Positions 26,695-35,876 of a DNA stretch of 64,000 nucleotides are shown one piece after another. Origin of the DNA: Clostridia bacterium (GTDB lineage Bacteria > Bacillota > Clostridia > Oscillospirales > CAG-272); assembly GCA_017473865.1 (NCBI GenBank), contig JAFUJB010000016.1, forward strand, positions 1 through 64,000, given 5' to 3'. Position 1 is the first letter of the stretch. Each line of letters opens with the position of its first letter. The notes below the pieces were generated by a model, which worked only from the letters and a program-made list of their open reading frames with translations, was not told the DNA's origin and made no database searches. The position numbers were made by a program, and so were the translations under genes.

Positions 26695-27669
26695 ATGAAT
26701 AAACAAATCACGGCAAACGCTGCGCCGAAAAAGCGCAAGAAGAAAATCGCATCCCTTGACAAGAGAAAGGCAAGGGCCGGTTGGTGGTTTATAATGCCTT
26801 TCCTTGCCACCTTCGTTATTGTATACCTCCCAATTATCATCGACTCGATCAAGTTCAGCGTTTCGAAGCTTACTATGCTTGCGGGCGGCGGTTACATTAC
26901 AGAGTACGTAGGATTTGAAAATTATCGCCAGGCTCTGTTTGTTGACGAAAACTTTGGACAGATAGTTGTTGCAGGTGTAAAACAGCTTATTTTTGATATT
27001 CCGGCGATAGTAATATTCTCGCTCTTTATGGCAGTATTGCTTAACCAAAAGATGCTTGGCAGAGCATTGTTCCGTGCAATATTCTTTATTCCCGTTATTA
27101 TTGGTACGGGTATCGTAGAATATATTGACAAGAGCAACACGATGCTCAGCTATATGACAGACTCGTCCAGCTCGATCGACAACGGTTCGGGCGGCGTATC
27201 GGCAAATGAATCGCTCGCTATGGCGGCTAACCTTGACTGGTTGTTCGGTAATATGCGAGTGGGCGGCGAATTGATGGATTACGTTGTGGATATTATCGCA
27301 AACGTATACGACATTATCAGCCGTTCGGGCGTACAGATGCTTATCTTCCTTGCAGGTCTTCAGTCAATTTCTCCCGCGATCTATGAATCGTGTCAGATTG
27401 ACGGTGCGGCTGCATGGGAAACGTTCTGGAAGATCACCTTCCCGATGATAAGCCCGATGATCCTTGTTAACGCGATCTATACGGTAATTGACTCGTTTAC
27501 AAGAAGCTCAAACAGCGTAATGATGTACATTGACGGAATATATCAGGAGGTCGGCGGACCTGTTCTCAGCTCTGCGATGTCATGGATATACTTTGTTATC
27601 GTACTTGTTTTGATAGGTGTTGTAGCCGGATTGATTTCAGGTTACGTATTCTATCAGAGAAGAGACTAA
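26695..27669 (+). CDS. Sugar ABC transporter permease (MalF-like), pair 2
   Basis: A 324-residue permease with a basic N-terminal tail and six membrane segments. The EAA loop reads ESCQIDGAAAWETFWKITFP. A polar loop with SSSSIDNGSGGVSAN between membrane segments is unusual and probably periplasm-facing. It follows the DUF5696 gene by 15 bases with GGGGTG as ribosome-binding site. It is the second MalF-type permease in one operon with only one binding protein. Confidence 0.9.
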   Translation: MNKQITANAAPKKRKKKIASLDKRKARAGWWFIMPFLATFVIVYLPIIIDSIKFSVSKLTMLAGGGYITEYVGFENYRQALFVDENFGQIVVAGVKQLIFDIPAIVIFSLFMAVLLNQKMLGRALFRAIFFIPVIIGTGIVEYIDKSNTMLSYMTDSSSSIDNGSGGVSANESLAMAANLDWLFGNMRVGGELMDYVVDIIANVYDIISRSGVQMLIFLAGLQSISPAIYESCQIDGAAAWETFWKITFPMISPMILVNAIYTVIDSFTRSSNSVMMYIDGIYQEVGGPVLSSAMSWIYFVIVLVLIGVVAGLISGYVFYQRRD

Positions 27670-27687
27670 GAAAGGAGGATTTCAATT

Positions 27688-28740
27688 ATGAATACACAGG
27701 CATCAGCACCCAAGGTTATGAAAGAAACAAAGAATAAGATCCGTGTTGATTTCGAGCGTACAGATTTCTGGACTCGATTTAGATTGAAATATCTCTCACT
27801 TAAGTTTCTTACAACGGTAGTGTGGGTAATATTCCGTTTTGTTCTTCTTGTTGGTATTTCATACGTAATACTTTCACCCCTGATTTCAAAAATATTCTGC
27901 TCGTTTATGGGCAAAGAAGACTTTGTTGACGTAACGGTTAAGTATATTGCAAAATATCCGACTCTTGATACATACAAGGCGTTGATAGTTGAAGCGAAAT
28001 ACTTTACAGCAGTGTTCAATACAGCATGTCTCTCGCTGTTCTGTGCTTTGGTACAGACGTTTATATGTTGCGTAGTTGCGTACGGTTTCGCAAAGTTTAA
28101 GTTCAAGTTCAACAATCTGTTGTTCTTCCTCGTAATCTTTACGATGGTTGTACCTCACGAAACGTTGCAGCTTTCAATGTTTATGAAGTTCAGATACTTC
28201 GATATACTTGGTCTGTTTAAGCTTTTGGGCGGCGGAGTTTTCGAAAACTTTGCTGTGACCAACTTTACGTCGATCAACCTTCTTAATACATACTGGCCTC
28301 TTGCGATTCTTTCACTCGGCGGTCTCGGATTTAAGAACGGACTTTATATCTATATGCTCCGTCAGTTCTTCCGCGGCGTACCGGATGAGCTTGAAGAATC
28401 CGCATACCTTGACGGTTCGGGCGTATTCAGAACGTTTATCCAGATCATTCTTCCCCTTTCAGTGCCCATGTTGATTACAGTATTCCTGTTCTCATTCTCG
28501 TGGCAGTGGACGGATATGTTCTACATTGACTTGTTCTTTACAAAGTCAAGTATAACAATGATGCCGGATATCGTAATGATACCCAGATCGTTGAATACCT
28601 CATATGCCGGACAGAGTATGTTTGAAGCGGCTATTACAAATACGTCATCGCTTCTTATTATTGCTCCTCTGGTAATTATGTACCTTTTCTGTCAGAGATA
28701 CCTCATTGGCGGTATCGAAAGATCGGGTATCGTAGGCTAA
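27688..28740 (+). CDS. Carbohydrate ABC transporter permease (MalG-like), pair 2
   Basis: A 350-residue permease, somewhat longer than the first MalG-like protein because of a loop between the first two membrane segments (residues about 70-105). The EAA loop reads ESAYLDGSGVFRTFIQIILP. AAAGGAGG precedes the ATG. It is the last gene before the strong terminator at 28752-28787. Confidence 0.9.
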   Translation: MNTQASAPKVMKETKNKIRVDFERTDFWTRFRLKYLSLKFLTTVVWVIFRFVLLVGISYVILSPLISKIFCSFMGKEDFVDVTVKYIAKYPTLDTYKALIVEAKYFTAVFNTACLSLFCALVQTFICCVVAYGFAKFKFKFNNLLFFLVIFTMVVPHETLQLSMFMKFRYFDILGLFKLLGGGVFENFAVTNFTSINLLNTYWPLAILSLGGLGFKNGLYIYMLRQFFRGVPDELEESAYLDGSGVFRTFIQIILPLSVPMLITVFLFSFSWQWTDMFYIDLFFTKSSITMMPDIVMIPRSLNTSYAGQSMFEAAITNTSSLLIIAPLVIMYLFCQRYLIGGIERSGIVG

Positions 28741-28751
28741 TAAAAAACAAA

Positions 28752-28787
28752 ATGGCTGTATATGGGCAAGAGCCCATATACAGCCAT
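28752..28787. terminator. Terminator of the carbohydrate operon
   Basis: A perfect 16-bp stem (ATGGCTGTATATGGGC and its complement) with loop aaga, followed by tagttttt. It lies between convergent units and can also terminate spoIIP. Confidence 0.92.
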
Positions 28788-28793
28788 TAGTTT

Positions 28794-29939
28794 TTAATTT
28801 ATACCGTCATTTTTAATAACGTTGGAAATAGTGTTGCCGAAAAGCCGGGCACATTCGCTTGCTTCCTCAAGGGTATTGCCGCAAGTGCCGATCTCTAAAA
28901 GCAAAGAACCTATAGAATGTTCGGCATTAAAGCTTGCCGAGCGAATACTCAGAGGGCGCATGAGAGAGCCGTAATCTTTTACAAGAGCGTATTGAAATGC
29001 CGAGGCAACTGTCAGGTTTGACCTCCAGTTCGGGTGGTTAGCCCCCTTGGCGTCAGTGCCTACTACAATCATTGCCTGAGCTGCTTTTTTGCCGTTTATT
29101 TCTGTCGTAGGACTGATTTTTTCGTTATTTTGTCTTACAATCGAGTCGCGGTGAACGTCAAAAACATATTGAATAGACGGGTATTTTTTCAGATAATCCA
29201 TAACTGCCTTTTCAGACAGATTATAGCTGTCGGAATAGCTTTTTTCATCAAACATTGTCTCGCAGTGTATAACCTGAATACCGTTATTTCTGAGTGTTTC
29301 TGCAAGTATTCTCCCGATAGCAACCACGTTTTTTTCGCAATCGGTGGAGCGAGTGGGTGTCTGCGGCGTATATTTGCTTGCACCGTCCGGCAAATAACAC
29401 TCCGTGCCGTGAGTATGTATTATGAGAACGGTAGGCAAGTCCGCCTGTCCGTTTAGTGTTTGTTTTGAGCTTTTAATTGGATAATCAGAGTGTACCAAAG
29501 CGTTTATGTCGGCTGAATAACCGCTCTCATTTTTACAAAGAAGGCTGTCCGTTGTTTGTTTTTCGCTCATATCGAGCTTAATAACGGGAAAGGAGTTTTT
29601 ATCTTCTTCAATCTCTTCTTTTTCTTCTTCTTGGTTATCAGGCTGATCGACTTCGGTTTGATCATTTTCCTCATTATTGTTTTCTTCCTGATTAACAAAA
29701 GGCGGAACCGTTTTTATTGCAAGCGGAATATCCGGATGCTTTTGAGTGTTTATGTACGTATAGGGGAGAGGGTTGTTCCCCTGAGGTTTCAGCGACAGCG
29801 TTGTCATGCCGAAAGAGTAAGAAACGGTTTTTCCGTAGAAATTATTGGGCGAAATATTGACGCACGAAAAGTATGTGCTGAATATAAAAAATACGAAGCA
29901 TACGCCGCAGAGAACAAGTTTTGCGATCTTTTTTATCAT
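28794..29939 (-). CDS. spoIIP: Stage II sporulation protein P
   Basis: A 381-residue membrane-anchored peptidoglycan hydrolase of the SpoIIDMP engulfment machine. One N-terminal membrane anchor (residues about 5-27) is followed by an acidic low-complexity linker (residues about 95-120, many Glu/Asp) and the SpoIIP amidase/endopeptidase domain. Zinc-site residues are visible: IIHTHGTE, DVHRDS and the Glu of LLEIGTCG. It lies 87 bases downstream of gpr, the usual clostridial order, and is expected to be under sporulation sigma control. Confidence 0.95.
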   Translation of the reverse strand: MIKKIAKLVLCGVCFVFFIFSTYFSCVNISPNNFYGKTVSYSFGMTTLSLKPQGNNPLPYTYINTQKHPDIPLAIKTVPPFVNQEENNNEENDQTEVDQPDNQEEEKEEIEEDKNSFPVIKLDMSEKQTTDSLLCKNESGYSADINALVHSDYPIKSSKQTLNGQADLPTVLIIHTHGTECYLPDGASKYTPQTPTRSTDCEKNVVAIGRILAETLRNNGIQVIHCETMFDEKSYSDSYNLSEKAVMDYLKKYPSIQYVFDVHRDSIVRQNNEKISPTTEINGKKAAQAMIVVGTDAKGANHPNWRSNLTVASAFQYALVKDYGSLMRPLSIRSASFNAEHSIGSLLLEIGTCGNTLEEASECARLFGNTISNVIKNDGIN

Positions 29940-29960
29940 AACATCCCCCTTGATATAACA

Positions 29961-29989
29961 AACCGAGGTGCATTGTTGCGCCTCGGTTT
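29961..29989 (-). terminator. Hairpin between gpr and spoIIP
   Basis: AACCGAGGTGC and GCGCCTCGGTT pair around a 6-nt loop. The U-run on the minus strand is weak, so it may attenuate rather than stop transcription into spoIIP. Confidence 0.5.
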
Positions 29990-30026
29990 ATTATATTTAT
30001 CCCGGAGAAAATTTATGACATAATCG

Positions 30027-30914
30027 TCAAGCTGAAAACGCTTGGTTTAAGGCGGAGGAGATAAGCTTTGAAAGCTTGTTTACCACCTCGTCGCAGTCGT
30101 TTACGGTAACGTAAAAGCTTTTGCCGTTTTCGAGAACCTGCTGAAGCTCGGGGCTTATTTCTTCAAGATCTGCTTTTTCCAATGCGTCGTAAACAAGAGT
30201 TGACGAGCTGACCATCGTAGGCACTCCGACAGATATTACCGGTACACCGAGTGAGGCTTTGTTGAGTGCTTTCGTGTGGTTGCCTATACCGCTTCCCGGC
30301 GAGATTCCGCTGTCGGATATTTGTATTGTGGTCGCGAGACGGTCGACGCTTCTTGACGCAAGAGCGTCAATGGCGATCACTATGTCGGGGCGAACGGTTT
30401 CAACAGCTCCCAAAACCAATTCGAAACTGTCGATGCCCGTCTGCCCGCTTACTCCGGGCGTGATCGCTGAAATGCTCCGCATTTTTATAGCGTCGAACAG
30501 CTCTTTGTTCTTGCTTTCTATGTGTCTTGTAACAGTAATACCTTTGACGGCGAGAGGGCCTATTGCATCGGGAGTTATAAATCTGTTGCCCAGTCCTATT
30601 ATGAGCACTTTTGGGTCTTTCGTGTTTATAACAGCTTTTTCGGCAAGATTTTTTATAATGTCCGAAATTGTATCGCACAGCGAATTAAGTTCTGTTTCGT
30701 CAAGCAGATGTACCTTGCCGAAGCTAACTGTAATATAGCTTCCGATAGGCTTGTTAAGCAATTTTGCACCCTCGTCTGTCAGAATGTTTACCCTTGTGAT
30801 TTCGGCGTTTTCTTTTGATTCCTTTGATACGCTTATACCGCTAACGTCTTTTCCGTTTTCGACGTCGGGATACTCTGATGCAAGGTCGGTTCTGATATAT
30901 TGGTTTCCGTTCAT
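30027..30914 (-). CDS. gpr: Germination protease GPR
   Basis: A 295-residue aspartic-type protease that degrades small acid-soluble spore proteins at germination. The N-terminal propeptide site reads IRTDLASEYP, and the two family Asp residues are in GNRFITPDAIGPLAVKG and IAIDALASRSVDR. I start at ATG 30914 because AAAGGTGAT stands directly upstream; an earlier in-frame ATG at 30968 would add 18 non-family residues. Followed by spoIIP. Confidence 0.95.
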   Translation of the reverse strand: MNGNQYIRTDLASEYPDVENGKDVSGISVSKESKENAEITRVNILTDEGAKLLNKPIGSYITVSFGKVHLLDETELNSLCDTISDIIKNLAEKAVINTKDPKVLIIGLGNRFITPDAIGPLAVKGITVTRHIESKNKELFDAIKMRSISAITPGVSGQTGIDSFELVLGAVETVRPDIVIAIDALASRSVDRLATTIQISDSGISPGSGIGNHTKALNKASLGVPVISVGVPTMVSSSTLVYDALEKADLEEISPELQQVLENGKSFYVTVNDCDEVVNKLSKLISSALNQAFSA

Positions 30915-31128
30915 TTTATCACCTTTTAAAAAATAGAAATAGGGTGATACGGGCTGCGCCCATATCATAAGATATCGGTATTCTGCAGTTATTCTTTACC
31001 GCAAAGCAAAGTTATATGTAAAAAATAAACATATTTAATACAAAATGAAAAAAAATATAAAACTATTTTAAATAACACTTGAAAGTTTCTGCTTAGTGAT
31101 ATATAATTATATAGATAATATAATATTG

Positions 31129-31178
31129 TTGTGCGAAATAGCCAAAAATGCAATAGTTTATTGTGCAAATGGCTAAAA
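31129..31178. promoter_or_regulatory. Direct-repeat regulatory motif upstream of the peptide-binding gene
   Basis: Two imperfect direct repeats, TTGTGCGAAATAGCCAAAA (from 31129) and TTGTGCAAATGGCTAAAA (from 31160), lie 25-70 bp upstream of the promoter. They share TTGTGCRA with the twin palindromes at 15885-15945. The gap 30970-31202 otherwise holds only A+T-rich sequence. Confidence 0.35.
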
Positions 31179-31202
31179 GTTGAAAAAACATAGGCAATAC
31201 CG

Positions 31203-31231
31203 TTGATAAAAAAGCAAAAATATGTTAAAAT
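31203..31231 (+). promoter_or_regulatory. Sigma-A promoter of the peptide-binding lipoprotein gene
   Basis: TTGATA (31203-31208), 17-bp spacer, TAAAAT (31226-31231). Confidence 0.65.
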
Positions 31232-31348
31232 CAATAAGTACCGAAGGTGTTTTTTCGGCGCGGTGCAATAAAGAACAGTGATTTCTTTTTTGACTGAAGA
31301 TATACACGCAAACAATCAAAAAACATTTCAAACGAGGGGGCACACCTA

Positions 31349-33097
31349 ATGAAAAGAATATTGGCGCTCGCATTATGCCTTTTAATGACGGTTTCGCTTT
31401 TTGTAGGCTGCGGAAAAAAGGATGAGGATGACAGAGGAGCGGTTATCCGTATGTACATGACATCGGATATCTACAACTTTGACCCGATCTACGCATATAC
31501 CGACGATGCGGCAACAAAAATTATGGGCATGATCTACGAAGGACTTTTCCGTATCGGCAACAATGGCAAGGTAGAAAAGGCGCTTTGTAAGAACTATAAG
31601 ATTATTGAAGACAAACAAAACAGCATATACGAAATGGAAGTCACCATCAACGACACGGGTTGGAGTGATGGCAGAGCCGTATCGGTCGACGACATAATAT
31701 TTGCATGGAAGCGTATTCTTGATCCCGAATTTTCATGCAGCGCTGCGGCAATGCTTTTTGATATTAAGAATGCAAAGAACTATAAGAACGGAGACTGCTC
31801 TCCCGACGACGTAGGTCTTTATCCCGTTGATACAAAGGTGTTCAGAATTGCTTTTGATAAGCCTATAAACTATGATTTGTTTATAGAAAACCTTTGTTCT
31901 CCCCTTCTTGTACCGCTCCGTGAGGATATTGTTTCAAAGGTGGATAAGTGGGCATCGAACGTAGCTATTATGGCAGGCAACGGTCCTTTCGCAGTACGTT
32001 CGTTTACTCCCGGTGAGAAGATGGCGCTTCAGCGTAACGCGTACTACTACCGCGATACCGAAAAGGACGCTGAAGATAAGGTGGTAAAACCTTACCGTAT
32101 CTTTATCGACCTCAGTTTGAGTGCTAACAAGCAGCTTGCTGCGTATAACGATGGCGTTCTCTTCTACGACTCCGAAATCGGTCTTTCTTCAAGAAATGAT
32201 TGGTCAAAGGTTACGAAGACTGTTGATATGCAGAACGTTCACACATATTACTTCAACACTAACAACAAATTGTTTGCAAAGAAAGAAGTAAGACAGGCGC
32301 TTTCCATAGCTCTTGACAGAGAGGCTATCGCAGATATAGTTGTGTTTGGCGAACCTGCAACAGCGCTTATCACAGACGGAGTTTTTGAAACATCCAGAAA
32401 GAACAGCTTCAGAGACAAGGGCGGAGACCTTATTAAGACAACCGCAAACGTTGAAGAGGCAAAGAAGCTTCTTAAGGAAGCTGGAATAGGTTACGGTGAG
32501 TTTACAATTACCGTAAGAGACAATGAAGTTGACGTTGCAATTGCTGAATATGCACAGAGCGTATGGCAGGAAAAACTTGGATTTGACGTAACCATCGTTA
32601 AGCTTGGTTACAAAAAGCAAGTTACTGAGAATGAATACGAAGTATACGTAGACGAGTTTGAAGAAGCGTTCAAGTCGGGCGACTATGATGTTGCAGGCAT
32701 TGACCTTCAGATGTTCTCGACAGACGCATTCTCCACCTTGGCAGGATTTGCAGTTGGCTATTCCGGCACAGCGCTCAACCTTGCTGACGAAAAAGGCGGC
32801 GGTTGGGACCTCAAGCCCGGCGTAACAGGCTATAACAGCGAAAAATATAACGAACTGATTGACAAAGCGTTTAAAGAAAACGCAAACAGAGCAAAGAGAA
32901 GCGAATATCTCCACGAAGCAGAAAAGCTCCTTCTTGAAGATTGCCCCGTTGCTCCCTTGGTAACTTTGAAGAACGCTTACGTTTCTCAGAAGCTTTCCGG
33001 TTTCTCGTTTGACTTCTACGGCTGCCCCGTATTTACAAAAGCAAAGCTTAAGAAATATGAGCTTTACACAAACGCAGAAGCGGAACTTGACGAATAA
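31349..33097 (+). CDS. Peptide ABC transporter solute-binding lipoprotein (OppA family)
   Basis: A 582-residue family 5 extracellular binding protein. The lipoprotein signal ends in LFVGC, so Cys21 should be lipidated. The mature part shows the family layout: FDPIYAYTDDAATKI, YEMEVTINDTGWSDGRAVSVDD with IIFAWKRILDPEF, VRQALSIALDREAIADIV and GYNSEKYNELIDKAF. It is monocistronic with its own promoter and terminator; no oligopeptide permease or ATPase is adjacent, so it is an orphan component that must work with a transporter encoded elsewhere. GAGGGGG precedes the ATG. Confidence 0.93.
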   Translation: MKRILALALCLLMTVSLFVGCGKKDEDDRGAVIRMYMTSDIYNFDPIYAYTDDAATKIMGMIYEGLFRIGNNGKVEKALCKNYKIIEDKQNSIYEMEVTINDTGWSDGRAVSVDDIIFAWKRILDPEFSCSAAAMLFDIKNAKNYKNGDCSPDDVGLYPVDTKVFRIAFDKPINYDLFIENLCSPLLVPLREDIVSKVDKWASNVAIMAGNGPFAVRSFTPGEKMALQRNAYYYRDTEKDAEDKVVKPYRIFIDLSLSANKQLAAYNDGVLFYDSEIGLSSRNDWSKVTKTVDMQNVHTYYFNTNNKLFAKKEVRQALSIALDREAIADIVVFGEPATALITDGVFETSRKNSFRDKGGDLIKTTANVEEAKKLLKEAGIGYGEFTITVRDNEVDVAIAEYAQSVWQEKLGFDVTIVKLGYKKQVTENEYEVYVDEFEEAFKSGDYDVAGIDLQMFSTDAFSTLAGFAVGYSGTALNLADEKGGGWDLKPGVTGYNSEKYNELIDKAFKENANRAKRSEYLHEAEKLLLEDCPVAPLVTLKNAYVSQKLSGFSFDFYGCPVFTKAKLKKYELYTNAEAELDE

Positions 33098-33103
33098 ACA
33101 ACA

Positions 33104-33136
33104 AAACAGCCGGAGCAATAATGCTTTCGGCTGTTT
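33104..33136 (+). terminator. Terminator of the peptide-binding gene
   Basis: AAACAGCCG and CGGCTGTTT form the stem, followed by aatttttt. Confidence 0.85.
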
Positions 33137-33248
33137 AATTTTTTAAGACACAGCGGGAGAATTCGACAAAACATTCCCGTTTGTTGATTTATAATAAAGA
33201 AGACGGGGTAAAACAGACCACATTCCCGTTTATTCAGGAGAAAAGAGT

Positions 33249-33788
33249 ATGTTGACTGACAGAGATGACGTGAAGATATTTATACTGTATCTTATGAACA
33301 GTATAGGATATCCCCTTGAACACGGCGTTTTGCACGATATATCGGTGCAGGACGGTTTTATATCAACATTTGATTTTATTGAGGCGTTCGACGAGCTTCT
33401 TGCAAATGGCAACATATCAAAAGAGAGCGTTGATGAAGATACCGATATAATTTCGATAACCGACAACGGAAAGCATATTGCAGACACCTTGAACGGAAAA
33501 CTGCTTTCGAGCGTAAGAGAAAAGGCGTTAAAGAGCGCATTGCGGCTTCTTTCTTTTAAGAAAAGGGGCACGAAGATTACGTCGGAGGTTTCCCAGCTCC
33601 CCCATGGCAAGTACGAATTTAAATGCTCGATAAAGGATAACAGCGGAGATCTTATGGAGCTGCGCGTTACTTTGGATAATCCCAAGCAGCTCGACCGCAC
33701 GATGTATAACTTTGATTCGCGTCCCGAGTTTATTTACAAGGGCATTTTAGCATTACTTGCGGGAGAGGCGGATTATCTGCTCAATTAG
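33249..33788 (+). CDS. DUF4364 family protein
   Basis: A 179-residue protein of the clostridial DUF4364 family. The N-terminal half (DVKIFILYLMNSIGYPLEHG, then TFDFIEAFDELLANGNI and ITDNGKHIADTL) has winged-helix character, so DNA binding is plausible. The C-terminal half is a beta-rich part (ITSEVSQLPHGKYEFKCSI). AGGAGA precedes the ATG. No target is known; it stands alone before the sigma-factor gene, which has its own promoter. Confidence 0.85.
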   Translation: MLTDRDDVKIFILYLMNSIGYPLEHGVLHDISVQDGFISTFDFIEAFDELLANGNISKESVDEDTDIISITDNGKHIADTLNGKLLSSVREKALKSALRLLSFKKRGTKITSEVSQLPHGKYEFKCSIKDNSGDLMELRVTLDNPKQLDRTMYNFDSRPEFIYKGILALLAGEADYLLN

Positions 33789-33872
33789 TTAAAAGTTTAC
33801 ATAAAACGACAAATTTTTGTATAATTTTCACTAATATTGTAAATTTATTTTAATAAATTTGTTGAAAAGCTA

Positions 33873-33900
33873 TTGACTTTTCCTATTTTAGTGGTATAAT
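33873..33900 (+). promoter_or_regulatory. Sigma-A promoter of the sigma-factor gene
   Basis: TTGACT (33873-33878), 16-bp spacer and TATAAT (33895-33900). Confidence 0.7.
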
Positions 33901-33931
33901 GGCAATACATAATCAGGAGAGGTATGAGTAA

Positions 33932-34471
33932 TTGGTTGATGAAAAATTGCAAAAACTGATATCTCTGGCACGCGCGGGAGACGAGAATTCGTTTTCGGAT
34001 CTTACCGAGCTGTACAAGCCCCTGATTGAAAGTATGGGCAAAACATACGCAAAAAAATGTACGAGCGAGCTTTACAGCGAGGAAGACTTTATTCAGGAAG
34101 CAACCCTTGGTTTGTATACGGCGGTACGTACGTACATAGACTCGGACAAGGTTACATTCGGTCTGTATGCAAAGGTGTGCATAAGAAACAGACTTGTTTC
34201 GCTTTTGCGAAGCGCGAATAAGAAAGTGAAAAAACAGGAAACAACCAAAAATGATTTGGGAGAGCCTGTTCACAGACTGCTCGAGAAAGAAAATACGAAT
34301 CAGATTGAAAAAAAGATACAGTCAGTATTGAGTGATCTCGAATGGTCGGTTTTCAGTTTGTATATTCAAAAAAAGTCATATATTGAAATTGCTGAGATAC
34401 TTGGAAAGTCTGTAAAGACTGTTGACAATGCGGTATATAGAATGAAAACTAAACTCAAGCAGTTAATGTGA
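33932..34471 (+). CDS. Sigma-70 family RNA polymerase sigma factor (SigH-like)
   Basis: A 179-residue sigma factor with region 2 (FSDLTELYKPLIESMG, then EEDFIQEATLGLYTAVRTY and TFGLYAKVCIRNRLVSLLR) and region 4 (LSDLEWSVFSLYIQKKSYIE, then LGKSVKTVDNAVYRMKTKLK). No region 1.1 or region 3 is seen. The region 2 wording resembles SigH-type factors, but it is shorter than B. subtilis SigH. The start is TTG at 33932: GGAGAGG at 33916-33922 is 9 bases upstream, and the nearby ATG at 33924 is out of frame. Its regulon cannot be read here. Confidence 0.85.
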   Translation: MVDEKLQKLISLARAGDENSFSDLTELYKPLIESMGKTYAKKCTSELYSEEDFIQEATLGLYTAVRTYIDSDKVTFGLYAKVCIRNRLVSLLRSANKKVKKQETTKNDLGEPVHRLLEKENTNQIEKKIQSVLSDLEWSVFSLYIQKKSYIEIAEILGKSVKTVDNAVYRMKTKLKQLM

Positions 34472-34540
34472 TTAATAAAACAGGTATTAACCCAAAAGGG
34501 TATACATAATTTTATCCAAATTAAAGCGAGGGAAAAAACA

Positions 34541-34819
34541 ATGTACGAAGACAAGAAATTAGTTTGCAAAGACTGTGGACAGGAATTTGTATTTACAGCA
34601 GGCGAACAGGAATTCTATGCAGAAAGAGGTTTCCAGAACGAACCCCAGAGATGCAAACCCTGCCGTGATGCAAGAAAACAGGCTACAAAGGCTAGCAGAG
34701 AAATGTTCACAACAGTATGTGCAAACTGCGGAAAAGAAGCTAAGGTTCCTTTCCAGCCCAGCAATGACAGACCCGTATATTGCAGCGAATGTTTTGCTGC
34801 TATGAAGGATCAGCAGTAA
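34541..34819 (+). CDS. Zinc-ribbon protein (92 aa)
   Basis: A 92-residue protein with two zinc-binding ribbons: CKDCGQEF paired with CKPCRDARK, and CANCGKEAKVPF paired with YCSECF. This fits the small zinc-ribbon family with the CxxC-x(11-13)-CxxC pattern common in clostridia and other anaerobes. The function is unknown; binding to RNA, DNA or protein is possible. AGCGAGGG lies before the ATG. It is followed by a strong terminator, 70 bases after the sigma-factor gene. Confidence 0.85.
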   Translation: MYEDKKLVCKDCGQEFVFTAGEQEFYAERGFQNEPQRCKPCRDARKQATKASREMFTTVCANCGKEAKVPFQPSNDRPVYCSECFAAMKDQQ

Positions 34820-34857
34820 GTCGATTTAAAATACATAAATAGATTTATATGTCAGTG

Positions 34858-34887
34858 AAAAGCCACGCTAAAATGCGTGGCTTTTTT
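34858..34887 (+). terminator. Terminator after the zinc-ribbon gene
   Basis: AAAAGCCACGC, 6-nt loop, GCGTGGCTTTTTT. Confidence 0.93.
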
Positions 34888-34959
34888 GCTGGTAAGCAAG
34901 CCGTGTTACGATTTGTTACAAAAATAAAAAAAGATAGATAAAAAATTACGAAAATAATA

Positions 34960-34988
34960 TGTACAAATCTTGTTTTATGTGTTATAAT
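34960..34988 (+). promoter_or_regulatory. Promoter of rlmB
   Basis: TGTACA (34960-34965), 17-bp spacer, TATAAT (34983-34988). Confidence 0.5.
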
Positions 34989-35041
34989 GTCTATATATAA
35001 ATAAAAATATAATAGAGTAACTGTATATATTGAGGCAAAAA

Positions 35042-35827
35042 ATGAGAAACGGAAGGGATTTTCGCCGCGAGAGAAACGCTGAGCCAAACGAGATAAGCGA
35101 CAACGTAACGGCGGGAAGAAACTCGGTGAGGGAATTACTCTCATCGGGCAGAGACATAGATAAAATATTTGTTCAGAAGGGCGAAAGAACGGGCTCGATT
35201 ACGAGCTTGATCGCAGAGGCGAGGAGCCGCTCGATACCCGTAGTTGAATGTGAAAAGGCAAAGCTCGATCATATTTCGGGCGGCATTAACCATCAGGGCA
35301 TCGCGGCGTTTTCTGCAGAAAAAGAGTATTGCGAGATTGACGATATAATTAACTACGCCGAAGAGAAAGGTCAGAAGCCTCTGATCGTAATTGCCGACAG
35401 AATTGAAGATCCGCATAATCTCGGAGCTCTTATAAGAGCCGCAGAGGTGGCGGGTGCGCACGGGCTTATTATCCCGAAGAGAAAGGGCGCAATGCTTACG
35501 CAGGTAGTATCAAAGGCATCTGCGGGCGCGTTGGAGCATCTGAGAATAGCGAAGGTTACAAACTTGGCAATGACGGTGGAGGACCTGAAGAAAAGAGGTC
35601 TTTGGATATTTGCAGCAGAAGCGGGGGGCGAAAAGTACTACGAGCAGGATATGACCTGCCCCGCCGCAATAATACTCGGAAGCGAGGGACACGGAGTGGC
35701 AAAGCTCTTGCTTGACAAGTGCGATTTCGTGTTGTCTATCCCGATGTACGGGAAGGTAAACTCGTTTAACGTAGCAGCTGCCGCGGCAGTAATTCTGTGC
35801 GAGGCGGCAAGACAAAGAAATCCGTAA
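35042..35827 (+). CDS. rlmB: 23S rRNA 2'-O-methyltransferase (RlmB/TrmH family)
   Basis: A 261-residue SPOUT methyltransferase. An N-terminal L30e-like substrate-binding domain (GRNSVRELLSSGRDIDKIFV) is followed by the knotted SpoU domain with the three motifs: RIEDPHNLGALIRAAEVAGA, ILGSEGHGV and SIPMYGKVNSFNVAAAAAV. It probably methylates G2251 of 23S rRNA, although TrmH paralogues look alike. I place the start at ATG 35042, with GAGG six bases upstream, instead of the TTG at 35030. Confidence 0.92.
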   Translation: MRNGRDFRRERNAEPNEISDNVTAGRNSVRELLSSGRDIDKIFVQKGERTGSITSLIAEARSRSIPVVECEKAKLDHISGGINHQGIAAFSAEKEYCEIDDIINYAEEKGQKPLIVIADRIEDPHNLGALIRAAEVAGAHGLIIPKRKGAMLTQVVSKASAGALEHLRIAKVTNLAMTVEDLKKRGLWIFAAEAGGEKYYEQDMTCPAAIILGSEGHGVAKLLLDKCDFVLSIPMYGKVNSFNVAAAAAVILCEAARQRNP

Positions 35828-35876
35828 GAAAACTTAGCTTATACAGAATATTCAAAAACATACAGGGGAAAAAGGT

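Noticed and set aside
26200..27048. A 282-codon minus-strand frame
   Set aside because: It is a shadow across the end of the DUF5696 gene and the next permease, with low-complexity Phe/Cys-rich translation and no initiation signal.
31349..33097. Full oligopeptide transporter operon
   Set aside because: Only the binding lipoprotein is present; a terminator follows and the neighbours are unrelated.
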